Origin: Parelaphostrongylus tenuis
Taxonomy: Eukaryota; Nematoda; Chromadorea; Rhabditida; Metastrongylidae
NCBI GenBank assembly: GCA_019055375.1
Contig: JAHQIW010000472.1
Location: forward strand, 32,546 to 96,545
Reading direction: 5' to 3'
DNA length: 64,000 bases
The translations under genes were made by a program, and so were the position numbers. Position 1 is the first letter of the stretch. Every line of letters begins with the position of its first letter. Under the pieces are notes generated by a model. That model worked only from the letters and a program-made list of their open reading frames with translations. It did no database searches and was not told where the DNA came from. This document shows, piece after piece, positions 22,330 through 32,479 of this stretch.

Positions 22330-23400
22330 GTGTTAAACAGCGACAAGCATTTGTACGGGAATTGACGAAAGAAAGAAATTACTAAACATAGCGCGACAAA
22401 TAGCCATTTCTAATGCGTACGAAGAAACATCCGCTAATGTTAAGTCACAAAGATGCGAATGGCCTCGCAATGAGAGCAACGGGGTGTCATGTATAATTAG
22501 TATGGTGCCTCTTAAACTACTCTCCATAACTGACGAAATAAGCGCCGCCGTTAGAAAATGCCTAAAGTAGTGGTCTAGAAAAATTTGTAGGAGTTGTAGA
22601 AATTCCTTTTAAACGCTGCGTTGTCAGTTAGTTTGAAACCGCTAGTATGACCGTTATGTAATGCAAGAAACTGTGTTACTAGTCACAACGATAGAGACAG
22701 TGACTACATGAGCGCGTGTACAATATACCTTATCTCTTGTACGATATGTGGTGACGAATATATTAACGAAGGCAGACCATTTCACGTTTCCATACAAGAA
22801 CACTTAGGCGAAAAGACAAATGAAGACTCAAATATACCACCAGATACAGATAGAATACAAAGGCATAACGATGGCGAGTTCGAGGTCGTAGTTAACTCTT
22901 AAAGCACGAACCGAAAAACGTCGGTGCGAAAAACCCTCGAAGTTTTTTGCATAAATCCTAGAAATCCACATATGAACAGAAAGCGAGAGTACCTTAACCT
23001 AACCAGTTACACCGCACCATATCTCCGAATGATTTTCTAGCCTTGGTATCAGCTGACAACTATCTCTGATTTGACTTAATGACATGGGGTGCGGATTAAG
23101 ACGTCACCGCGCAAAGAAGATAGGTAGCCCCTAGACTAAACTACACAGTGAGTAGTTTTTGAGCCATTTGTCGCTTATTAATGCCGCTGGTTTTCATTTT
23201 CACCCTATTACTCTACATAATTTTATAAATAATGTCACAGTGAATAATACGTTCGGGCTCTAAAGAAGGCGTACTCGCCGAAACGTCGGCCACAAGCAAT
23301 CAAGAAGATTCATCGATCGCCAAGAAGGACAAACGATCGAGTAGAAGATACCAACCTTGTAAAAGCTTAAGGTAGCGATTGATCCTTGAACCGTTTTTTT
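22330..23400 (+). mobile_element. Penelope-like element PLE-C, decayed 3' part
   Basis: The plus strand shows, with stops and frameshifts, ARQIAISNAYE, ITDEISAAVRKCLK, then CTIYLISCTICGDEYINEGR, VSIQEHLGEK and an ending MNRKREYLNLTSYTAPYLRM at 23040. These align with the same blocks in PLE-A, including the GIY-YIG endonuclease (here with Gly to Asn and loss of the ETG Thr). The 3' untranslated part runs to about 23400 and holds the compact hammerhead-like motif at 23256. It belongs to a different, older subfamily from the 45-kb copies. Confidence 0.85.
23256..23291 (+). ncRNA. Hammerhead-like motif in PLE-C 3' UTR
   Basis: GGCT, then CTAAAGA, a GGCG-TACT-CGCC hairpin, GAA, ACGT, C and GGCC. 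The outer GGCT/GGCC strands can pair as a 4-bp stem I. It differs from a classical hammerhead by G-to-A in the CTGA box, one extra base before stem II and a stem III reduced to ACGT. It lies about 215 nt after the stop codon, as in the other two Penelope-like copies. Confidence 0.5.
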
Positions 23401-24875
23401 CTTTTTTGAAGTTTCATATTCTTAACATGCTAAGGTTTAAGAAAAGTCGATCTTTTAAGTTGTCACTTTATGATTGTTTGTTATCAAAGGATTCACTGTT
23501 CTTCACTGACAAACTCAGCAAATCAGACAATGCTATTTGCTGGTTTCCTTTGTAAATGACAATTTTTTTTTGAGTGAAAACAAAACACCAATATCCTATA
23601 CGTCGCTTTACATTGTTACAGCGATACACAGCAGGAACTGAATTTGTAGTCAGTCTTTGCACAGTAAAAACTTAGATGTAAAACTCCTTGTGCTAGTTCT
23701 TCTGAAAAATCCATTTGAACTGATTCTACATCAGAATCTATAATGTTCGTCTTTGATTTGAACAAACAATCATATGTTTTTTCAACAACTTTGTAGCCCC
23801 TTTAACCCCTAAGGGACGGGTGTCGATATCGATGCGCTTAGAGCGAATTGCGCAGCTGTGCTCGATTTTTGTCGTTTGATCAAGGCTTCGTCTCAGTTTG
23901 TAAAGATTTTTGGACTATCGGAATTTTTTTTTGCACAGCACGATTTTCTCTACTCGCGTATATGCTTTTCATCTAGATATATGCGCCTTGTGTAGAGAAA
24001 AACGCTGGTTTACTACGCAGTCATACTGAATTTGGCAACCAATCACTTGTAATTAATTTTACAAAATAGACCACAGTAAACATTCTTAGTTTTGCTCTTT
24101 TCTAGTTTTACGCAAGACCAAAGAGCCATCATAGTGAGTAAAGATCAGAAAACAATGAGTAATTCAAAAGAAGTGATGATCTGTGCTCTATGCGACACCA
24201 GTTTATCGATAAGTCCTACTATAACTAAGTATATATCAGTCGCTCGTTTACTTTTAGATTTTTAGAGCTGTCTTATGCAAGAGAAAATTGAGAAATTATG
24301 AATTGCTGGAGAATTCTAAGCGTCGATATTCAATCGCATTTGAGTAGCTCGAAACATTGACATTATGCAAACTATTGCTCATAAATATGTGTCACCAAAG
24401 AAGTGCTTTCGGTACTTTCCTCTTTACGAGCCCACGTTCGAAAGACGTATTTTTATTCGTCTTTGACGTTTTAGTAATTATTAGACAACTTGACCTACAA
24501 GAATTTGAAGGGCTTATTTTATTTTCCAAATGGCCTATGTGTTACGTTGTGGGAATGAGGATAAAATTTTGTTTCCCACTCAGGTGTCTTTCTCTGGACA
24601 AAGGTTTTTATTTTGACTTTCAATATTCGACCGATAGAACAAGTACTAACGAAATCAGTGCTATGGTGATTTCTGAGAAAGATCTCTTAGTGCGTCCTTA
24701 CAGCTGAAAGGATGTTGAGTTTCGCAGTGGGCGCCGTGTCGATCGCGCAACGCAATTCACACGCGGGATGCGCTGCGCGCCGGTGCGAAACGCATTATTC
24801 TTTTAGTTGTAAGAACTCACTAAAAAGTTTTTTACAAAGATCGCACTTCTAATTGAAATCTCCAAGATATTAAAG
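23400..24875. other. Intergenic DNA, nothing recognised
   Basis: A 116-codon plus-strand open frame at 24357-24707 has no signal peptide, domain or splice support, and is not called. No duplicated sequence was noticed apart from a SINE-B end near 24880. Confidence 0.35.
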
Positions 24876-25084
24876 AACTAAGTTCTCAGTGTTGATCAAT
24901 CCTTGAATGATGCGCCATGCATCCGTTCCCACTTTTTAACATCTTTTGAGATGATTGAATGAGGAGATGTCATTTGCGTGACGAGAATTGCACTACGTGA
25001 ACAGTATCGCTATGTATGTTTCGTGGATTAAAGCTTGTATTGAGACATCCTTCTTTCTTAAGCAAGACAGCCGAAAGAACTCAA

Positions 25085-25370
25085 GTGGGGCAGTGATTAG
25101 AGGTGCTCTGCGTCGCACACATGGGCGGTTCGATCTCGCATTCATGGCTCACCATACCATCCATACCTACTGGGTTGGAAATTTGTACCAGACTGGTTGC
25201 AGACTTGTCTGGGAGGACAAGCAGCACAGACTCTATACGGCAGGAGGCCACAACATTGTAAAGTTTTGATATTCAATCAGTCATCTCAAACGGTGCTATA
25301 AATTGGAGACATATATGGCGCATTCCTCAGAGGTTGATCAACGCCCAAAGCTTTACCCTTGTAAGTTATC
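25085..25370 (+). repeat. SINE-B copy, best-preserved
   Basis: About 285 bp beginning GTGATTAGAGGTGCTCTGCG (A-box-like), with CGGTTCGATCTCGC (B-box-like) 35 nt on and ending CAGAGGTTGATCAACGC. Copies lie at 930 (-), 55975 (-), 57200 (+) and 58190 (-), and an isolated end in minus orientation at 24880-24965. The A- and B-box layout suggests a tRNA-derived, polymerase III type SINE. Confidence 0.6.
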
Positions 25371-26355
25371 ATTATGAGATTCGACGACTTTCGCCGTTTG
25401 AACGTTAATATTATTTTAGAAAAGGTATTCAATAACCTTCAGGATTAGTTTAAAGTATTTCAAGAGTCTTAATAATTTCTGATGTTGAATAGAAATCATC
25501 CCAATGTGGAAATTCTAATAAACAAGAATTCGCAGCCGTTATACCATTTTGTAGTGATCGTGTGTAGTACATTTATTTTCGATGTCTCGCTTTGCACATG
25601 ATTGTCGCTATGCTATTTCACCCGAGCTAACGTGGCCCTTCATCTCTTGAGAATAGAAGCTATTTAGGTGAATGAAACTATCATTTGACAATACGTGTGT
25701 AGACGTAGACGAGGCAAATTTGTATAGGCCAAATACGCTTTCGTTAATCTCTCTAAGTGAGCTGCAGCGCACGCATTCTTATCTAACATCTCTGAATGAT
25801 ATATTAATATCGGCCAGTTTGCCCTTCGTTTTGTTTTCGATTCGATGTAAGATTTCTTACACTGTACCGCTAGAATCTGACGTACATTCGGATAACTCTG
25901 AATTTTTATGTCTGCAGTAAAGTTCTATGAAAAGCGGTGGTTTTGTATCTCTTGCTTTTGTTAACATGTTACTGGCTTGCAACAGCCCAGTCGCTCGGGC
26001 CGCTCTTAGTTTTACTCTTCGTGAACGGATTTTCGACAGTAACCGGCGACTTGAACGGCTGTGAACACAACAGAAAAATGGTGAGGTTATGATGTTTTGT
26101 TTTCTGTTTAGAAGTACCGTGGTTGTTACTAGTTACTATATTTTATTGCGATTCATTTTTTCTGCACATAGCCTCCGGCATTTGGAAGTTTCTTGCAATT
26201 TGTGCTGTGCCTATTTCGGTACTTCATTCATATTTCCACAATAGTTAAAGCAACCGTGTTCTTTCGTAATGATTAACCGTTTAAGGACCAGAGGACCAGA
26301 GGGCCCAGAACGCGCGTTTCGCCCCGCCCTCTGGCCCACCCCACCAATCACGTCT
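25371..26355. other. Intergenic DNA, nothing recognised
   Basis: An 82-codon plus frame at 25672-25920 has no recognisable feature. A short GC-rich patch (26285-26345) precedes the minisatellite. Confidence 0.35.
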
Positions 26356-26360
26356 GTTCT

Positions 26361-26545
26361 TTGATTGATGATCATGATAGTGATTGGGATGATAGTGGTA
26401 GTGATGGTATGATAGTGATAGTGATCATAGTGGCAGTGATAGTAGTGGTAGTGACAATAGTGATAGTGACGATACTGATGGTAGTGATTGGGATGATAAT
26501 GATAACCATCATAGTGATAGTGGCGGTAGTGATAGTTAGTATCTA
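26361..26545. repeat. GATAGTGATAGTG minisatellite
   Basis: About 185 bp of imperfect tandem units built from GATAGT, GATGGT and GACAAT hexamers. The long Val/Ile-rich open frame across it is a by-product of the repeat. Confidence 0.85.
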
Positions 26546-26895
26546 GTTAGTATAGTATGGTTAGTATCGTGTCGTGCTGGCGTTGTGATCGGTCGTGTCT
26601 CCCTTTACCATACTCCGCCACCTTTCTCCCTTTGATTCTCCGCTTCTGTCCTGACTCTACCCTCGTTGCTGTGTATGTGGTCCACATTGTCCATCGACCC
26701 TGCCTCCTATTGATTATTAGTGTTTGTGTCAATAGGCGAGGCCTATACTCTGTTAGCGGAGCTTGGAGCTACGGTGGTGGACCAAGTCCTTTGGGGTTCT
26801 GTTTGGCCCGCCACCGGGGATGGGTCCAGCCCTTGCATGCAGACCCACCAGTTTCCGTGAAGGGGCGCTTCGTATCATCCAATTTTGTTCTACAG

Positions 26896-27323
26896 GACGG
26901 CACTGACGAAAAGATGGTGCCAAAATGCGAAGCGTCACCAAGTTCTGCAACAGTGGATACCTCTGCGTCCCACGTGGCGGTTGCACCTCAGCGACCTGTC
27001 AAGGTGGCACCAAGCAAGGCGGAGGAGCGCATTCAAGACATTTCAAGTGATTCGGTACGAACCTTTCTCTGACTAATCTCAATGAAAACGTCTGTTTATT
27101 CGATTTCGCTTGTCTTATAGTGGATAGTTTTGTTAAGTTTTGTTGATTGTAGAAAAAGCAGGAAAGTTTTGAATTCTCGACATTTTCAGTCGACTGCATG
27201 CGAGTCATCTCCACTATCGTCGTCATCCTTGGGAACTTCTAGTCCTCCATCTCGGCGAACTCTCCCTCTGTCTGAGTTACATCGCCGTTTGATATCTCTA
27301 ACGGACGAAAATGTAATATTCAG
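26896..27323 (+). CDS. Two Ser/Pro-rich exons of an unrecognised gene
   Basis: Exon 26896-27054 (53 codons, phase 0 at both ends) follows TTTTGTTCTACAG and includes DGTDEKMVPKCEAS and APSKAEERIQDISSDS. It ends at a TCG|gtacga donor. Exon 27190-27323 follows CATTTTCAG in phase 0 and reads STACESSPLSSSSLGTSSPP, then SRRTLPLSELHRRLISLTDE, ending at CAG|gtgggg in phase 2. Phase continuity and splice sites support a real gene. Composition suggests a disordered segment. It lies upstream of, and on the same strand as, the CDK11-type exons, but nothing proves that they are linked. Confidence 0.4.
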
Positions 27324-27945
27324 GTGGGGACTTAGCACAGAATAATGCCTTGCGGTTAGTGAAAGCGAAGAAGTTGGTATCAGAGCGTAAGATTAGACAA
27401 CTTTTTGTGCCATACACGCTTAGTTCTGTAGAGAATTGTCATCTTTCTATAATTTGCTACGATGAACTTTTTGACTGTAACAATTCGGAGTATCAAACTT
27501 GGGTAATTGAATATCTGTTTACATGTACTTCACATTCAAAATCAAAATCTGTTTACACCCACAAAAAAATCGCCAATTAAGTAGTATGACAACTAACAAT
27601 CAGCATTTGAGGTTAAAAGACTAGCTTCAGTGCATCAATAGTGCGAGTCAATGAGTTGCACTGGCTGAAAAAATGATCGTTTCTTCAATGTTGTAAAAAA
27701 TGTATCTTCGCAGTTCTGTTAGTGATTGGGTAGTAGGTTTTTGGTTAACAATTTATTTGTAAGCATTAAGGGCTAAGTTGTTGTTTGTTATAATAAATCA
27801 TACCTTTTACTCCTGTTTTCTCTATAATTAGTTTTTTTTTCCCGTTGCAACGCATATATTTGTCAGCAAGTAACCGTCATCGGTTTGGTAGGTAGTTGAT
27901 ATCGAATTGGACCCAATCATGATGACAGATACTGGGTACTGGACA

Positions 27946-28060
27946 GCGTCGGTGGTTCAGCGGACTAGAGCACGCGCTACTGGATAGCGTGAAATACGGG
28001 TTCGAATCTCGACTGACGCAAAAAGTCTGCACAACGCTCTACAACATTGCGTAATTTTTT
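27946..28060 (+). repeat. tRNA-derived SINE-A copy with 74-nt tRNA-like head
   Basis: 27946-28019 folds as a near-complete cloverleaf: acceptor GCGTCGG/CTGACGC, D arm GTTC/GAGC with GG in the loop, anticodon stem GCGCT/AGCGT with loop ACTGGAT, 5-nt variable region, and T arm with GGTTCGAAT. Position 33 is C instead of T, one base is extra at position 26 and one T-stem pair is broken, so it is not a functional tRNA. The downstream body (AGTCTGCACAACGCTC) recurs after the tRNA-like part at 52651, which defines a SINE family. Confidence 0.65.
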
Positions 28061-28204
28061 CTCTTTGATTCAGAGTGGCTGAGATTTTGCTCACACATCC
28101 AACGGCAACAACGTCTCTTTTTCTTTCACAACCAAGTATCTCTTTCGATCTCACGTCGGCAGACACTACCCTTTAAAAGGTATTATCGTAGGAATTATTT
28201 GGTC

Positions 28205-28205
<1 letters not shown>

Positions 28206-28291
<86 letters not shown>
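28206..28291. repeat. AAT trinucleotide microsatellite
   Basis: About 28 consecutive AAT/ATA units. It produces a spurious poly-Tyr open frame on the minus strand. Confidence 0.95.
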
Positions 28292-28377
28292 TAAGATCAA
28301 AAATGATGGAAAAAATCCATTGATGTGGTTTTCTGATCCCATCTTCTTGCAAATGAGTGAGTATTACGTATAAACTT

Positions 28378-28444
28378 GGCCTCAGGGGGAGTTGAACTCG
28401 CCACCATTGCCGGGGGCGCATGCTAGTACTACAGCACCAAGGCC
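28378..28444 (-). repeat. tRNA-derived SINE head, minus strand
   Basis: A 7-bp acceptor-like stem (GGCCTTG/TGAGGCC with wobbles) encloses GCTGTAGTACTAGC (A-box, D-arm-like) and GAGTTCAACTC (B-box-like). The anticodon arm is degenerate. Same group as 10640, 28848 and 35653. Confidence 0.5.
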
Positions 28445-28847
28445 ATCACTTTGCTACCACTCTTTGTTCGATATGAGCTATCAAAGCGTCAGCAACCAAC
28501 CGTCAACGGGTTTGGTGTGGGAAGCACATTCGCATATCAAACCCTGTTGAGCCGATAGCGTTTTGCGAATAGGTATTATCTGGCTATACAACAATGCTTG
28601 ATAAGATGCAGACTGTTAGATGTTCCAGAAGAATTAAAGAATATAGAATGACGTCACAACGACTATGTGAGCCCGCGTCGTGACGTCATCTGGACGCTCA
28701 TTTAACTGGTCATTAAGATGTCTTCTGTGTGGACTGCACGTCAATTTGGCTCTTTTAGGCTCTGACGGAGGCGAAACTGTTGAAACGTTACCCACGGATA
28801 CAACTTGTATTGTACTCACAGCACTGAGTCGTGAGCAAAAATACAAC

Positions 28848-28905
28848 CTCAGACGGAAGTCGAACCCGCGTTTCATTCATACTGAGGACGCGTGCTATTG
28901 TCTAT
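28848..28905 (-). repeat. tRNA-derived SINE head fragment
   Basis: The minus strand reads AGCACGCGTCC, GAATGAAACGC and GGGTTCGACTTCCGTCTGAG, sharing the block TGAAAC-GC-GGTTC with 4474 and 35653. The sequence from 28910 to 29590 shows nothing further that I recognise. Confidence 0.45.
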
Positions 28906-29589
28906 TGTACGATTTCATACGAAATAAACGTATATTAAAAATTTCGTATTTGCTGAACAAAAGAAAGTCACGGAATTTTCCAATCTGAGCTGAGGTTAAT
29001 CGATAGTCGGTCCTGGGAATTAATCCCAGTCACATACTCATTGTCTCTCACCACCATAGTACTCGAGCCACTCTTTGGTAATCCTATACCTAATGTATAC
29101 TGTCACTCTCGTCATCGCGTTTTTGTTATAATACTTATATATATGAAAGGTCAGTAACCTAAGTTTAATATTTCAAGTCTAGCAAATGCAAAGAATTCCG
29201 TGTGACAATTTATAGCAAAACAAACATCTTTCTGAATGTAATTTGTATACTTCTCCACAACATGAGTGTTCATGATCAGTACATAAACAGCCTTCATTAG
29301 CCAGAAAATGTACACCTGAATTTCTTCACTCTACACTTACATCTTCACTGCTGTGAAAAGCGCACCATCACGACGACAACAATTCTATAAAATTACTCAC
29401 GCTACTACTGGAAAAGCGCGAAAAAAAATATTTTATTCACATGAACAACAAGCTTGCCAAAGAAGGGGATGATTGTGGTGCCCAAATCATTTTTGATGTT
29501 TTGTCTATTCAATCTATACAAATCGATTATCTCTGGAGCGCTTAAAGATGCATTTATCATCGGAAGCTCAACTTGACAAACAACTTGAA

Positions 29590-29740
29590 TCAACTTGATG
29601 AATAACAGATCAGAGCATAGTTCTCAACATATACGCTTCGAGAGATTTAGGATTTTGGGCGATTGGAGATTCGTCGAGGATGCAGTAAAGAAAACAAGGA
29701 ACATCTACAACTTGGTGTCCACGTTTCAATTCCACTTCCA
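29590..29740 (+). mobile_element. Old, diverged RTE fragment
   Basis: Plus-strand LGDWRFVEDAVKKTRNIYNL parallels the connection region of R4 (WGTFKSIEDVVKRTKNIRL), and the preceding MMNNRSEH parallels MMNDLAPE. Divergence is much greater than among the other copies. Confidence 0.45.
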
Positions 29741-30053
29741 CTATGCAATTTCATACCTCGGAAACTTGAATGATAGGCGAGCAGGACGAGAGATCGGTCG
29801 TTAAGCGTTACGGATCAAGAAAGTAATGCTGTTGTATCCCACATCCATCAATTGATAGATGATGTTCAATGTTCCGACTTAAGCTGCCAGTTACATATCG
29901 AAGACTTAGCTGCCATATGTCAAGATGTCGAAAATATTTGTCATGTGTATAGATGATAATCGGTCGTTGGCAAGTGACTTCAATGTTGAATCATGTAAAC
30001 CGCAGAACGACCACTTACAAAATAGGCAGAGTCCTTCACGAAAAATCTACGAA

Positions 30054-30149
30054 GGTGGCCATGTTTGTCTTGCACTACGGAAAAGAATTCAGTAGGCAAC
30101 ATCAGCACAAAGCAATACTACCGGTTTCTCATAGAACTACCGAGTGAAT
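30054..30149 (+). repeat. Dispersed repeat abutting the CDK11-like exon fragment
   Basis: Near-identical to the reverse complement of 3-98. It ends at ACTACCGAGTG, and kinase-like coding sequence begins directly after it, so the repeat or a rearrangement cut the exon. Confidence 0.7.
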
Positions 30150-30208
30150 ATCGAAAACTGACGAACTCTACTTCATATTTGCTCTTCTCACATAAAGGAA
30201 TTTTGAAG
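30150..30208 (+). pseudogene. Truncated CDK11 exon fragment (catalytic-loop region)
   Basis: The frame reads RKLTNSTSYLLFSHKGILK. The CDK11 family at this place has HRDLK followed by TSNLL.SHKGILK, and the next conserved residues, [11 protein letters not shown], open the exon at 32480 in the matching phase. The His-Arg-Asp motif is lost (Asp replaced, His absent), two residues are inserted, and the exon ends in AAG|gc, not the usual GT donor. The 5' side is cut off by the repeat at 30054. It is read as a broken piece of the kinase gene that continues 2.3 kb downstream. Confidence 0.6.
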
Positions 30209-30890
30209 GCTGGTTCTTTTCTTATCGATTCCTTATATATCTATCATTTTCCTTAGTAATAACTTATAACCTAATCCTTCCACTTCGGGATGGTGAGTTA
30301 GTACTAGACTTATCTGGGAGATAGCAGCATTGACTTCATAGATCGTTAGGCTACCGCCAGCCATTGTAATGGCTAGATATCTATTCATTCATCTTAAACG
30401 AAACTAAAAATGATAAAAGCATGACATATTCTCAGAGATTGATCATCTCTGAGAGTTTAATCCTCATATTTACTTATTTTTCATCCATGAAGTACTAGCA
30501 TTTCCAACAACACGAAAGTATAATTGGCGTTTTCGGTTTTCGTAGGAAGCTTAAGATGCCCGACGCGGCGTCAACTACCTCAACACTCCGACAATCAGTA
30601 ACGAACGCCCTACGGAACACTCCGGCTTTCAGCCTGGTCATCCTACAAAGCCAGGAGTGCTCATCTAGAGTCTTATGGCGTTCATAGAAAGGGCAAATAC
30701 CCTATCAAGCGATGAACGCGAGGAGAGGGATTGATTGCTAGAAATACTGTGATCCGCATGGTGAAAAGGAAACTGTTACACAAATCAGATAAATTATCAA
30801 AAGATCAAAGTGAAGTGAGGTTCTCGTGATTAGGGGAAATCATCGCTTCAATGGTTCCCCGTCGTACTCCCGAAATGTTGTTGAATCTAC

Positions 30891-31056
30891 TGGATGGCAG
30901 ATTCTTTTAGTGTTGGAGCGTTTACATTGATGGCCGCCTTCATTCTTGATATGGAGTTGAAGAGTTGAAAAGGAACGTAGCATTCACATTGGTTAATCCG
31001 TGATTTTAAATAGGCCATGTCGTCTGTAAAATCTTGCTGATGTCCTCCATGAACTT
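30891..31056 (-). CDS. Putative isolated exon, unrecognised
   Basis: The minus strand after TTCTTCAAATTTCAG is open and reads VHGGHQQDFTDDMAYLKSRI, then NQCECYVPFQLFNSISRMKA, to a CCA|gtagat donor. No partner exon was identified. It lies inside the large gap between CDK11 exon pieces, on the opposite strand. Confidence 0.25.
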
Positions 31057-31925
31057 CTGAAATTTGAAGAAAAGTTGCGGTATCCCATACTCGTACGATG
31101 TCCAATGAGGTTGTACTCTTTGAGCTAAGTGGTAGTTCTAAAGAAGTTTTTAGTCATGATGACTCCTTGTTTGCGCTACACAATAATCGCCACGATGACA
31201 GAACTTTTCATTATAGTCCGTTAGAAGGTCCATTTTGATTCTTACGTTACAACATATTTGTGTATTTTTAGACCAGTGAAGTGAGGAAATTTTCAGAAAC
31301 TCTTTATACCCTATTAAGTTTATTCAATTTTATTTTGCAAAGTAGTTGGGTAGGCTTTTTTTTACAAAGAATCATCTAAGTTTATCATGGTTTCACAGAA
31401 TTTTTATTGAACAAGCCTATGTGGTGATGAAAGCAAATGTTGGGCCTATCAAATGTTTGTCCCTTGCTCCGTCAAACCTTAATCGTTATGCTATAAGAGT
31501 TTTTTCTGATAAGATGAATGCAGGATTGTGAAGGAAATTACTAGGGTGCTGTTTATTCATAGTCCCTAGAATGAAGTGAAGGAAAATGGACGTAGCTTTT
31601 GAAAGAACTGAAGTTCAAGTTCTAGTGCTAATGCTGATGAGAATCGTTTGCTTTCTAAGTATTGCAGGGCTCTCATATGATCACTGCTTCGGAGGATTTG
31701 ATGTTCTTTTCCGAGGTTCCATTGGAAGTCACACTCAATTGGCTAACTCATGAAGTTTGGCATTATGAAGTATAAACGGCGTTTAGTGCACATTTTGAAC
31801 GATGCTGTTTATTCTTCATCGTTGACGTAGGTTATGTCGTAGATTCCCTTTCCTTATTTGGCGTGAAACAGGTTACTCCTTTTCTTCACTAAGTCTTCAG
31901 TACTGCAAGATGTTCCGTGGTCGCT

Positions 31926-32030
31926 TGTCTCTCTCTCTCTCTCTCTCCTCTCTCTCAACCTCCCTCCCTCCCTCCCTCTCTTTCTCTCTCCCCCCCACCT
32001 CTCTTGCTTCTCCCTCTCTCCTTGTCCCAT
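31926..32030. repeat. CT-rich low-complexity run
   Basis: CTCTCTCT and TCCCTCCC runs; the opposing open frames on both strands are artefacts of this composition. Confidence 0.9.
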
Positions 32031-32479
32031 CGGATTTTTGATCGAAACTTCGATGCTGATGGGTGTGCACCTTGGCACAGCTCCAATCGATCTTTCTGTC
32101 TAACGTTTTTTAGAGAGAGCATGCCAGAATGGGGACTATAAGTGAATTTTCTGTATCACTATGTTTTGGAAGTTTATCAGCCATGAACCTGCCTTCCTGT
32201 ATAGATTTAGATGTATCTAAACATAACCTCGTGAACTTTTTATCGTAATTAACAGCGCCGTGTTTGCTGGGATTATTGACTCTTGATTGAATTAGCACCT
32301 GCCAAACAACCTTTTCCTCCGAACACGAGAACATCTTGCACATAAGGAGGACAAGGTTTATTTGCCTTATATATGTTAGTTTATCGCCCAGTGGTCTTTT
32401 GTTGTCCTCTTTTTGCTTCTCAAAAAAGATCGTACTTGTAACTAATTGCTTTCCAGAAGATCATCACTTTCTCTTGTAG

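Noticed and set aside
26361..26546. Val/Ile-rich open frame that looks like a membrane segment
   Set aside because: It is the translation of a GATAGT minisatellite; frame and composition come from the repeat.
27946..28019. Possible functional tRNA gene (TGG anticodon)
   Set aside because: Position 33 is C, one base is extra at position 26, a T-stem pair is broken, and the flank is shared with another copy, so it is a SINE head.
28203..28421. Poly-Tyr open frame
   Set aside because: Artefact of the AAT microsatellite on the minus strand.
31854..32141. Paired Ser/Leu/Pro-rich and Arg/Glu-rich open frames
   Set aside because: Both are translations of a CT-rich low-complexity run.
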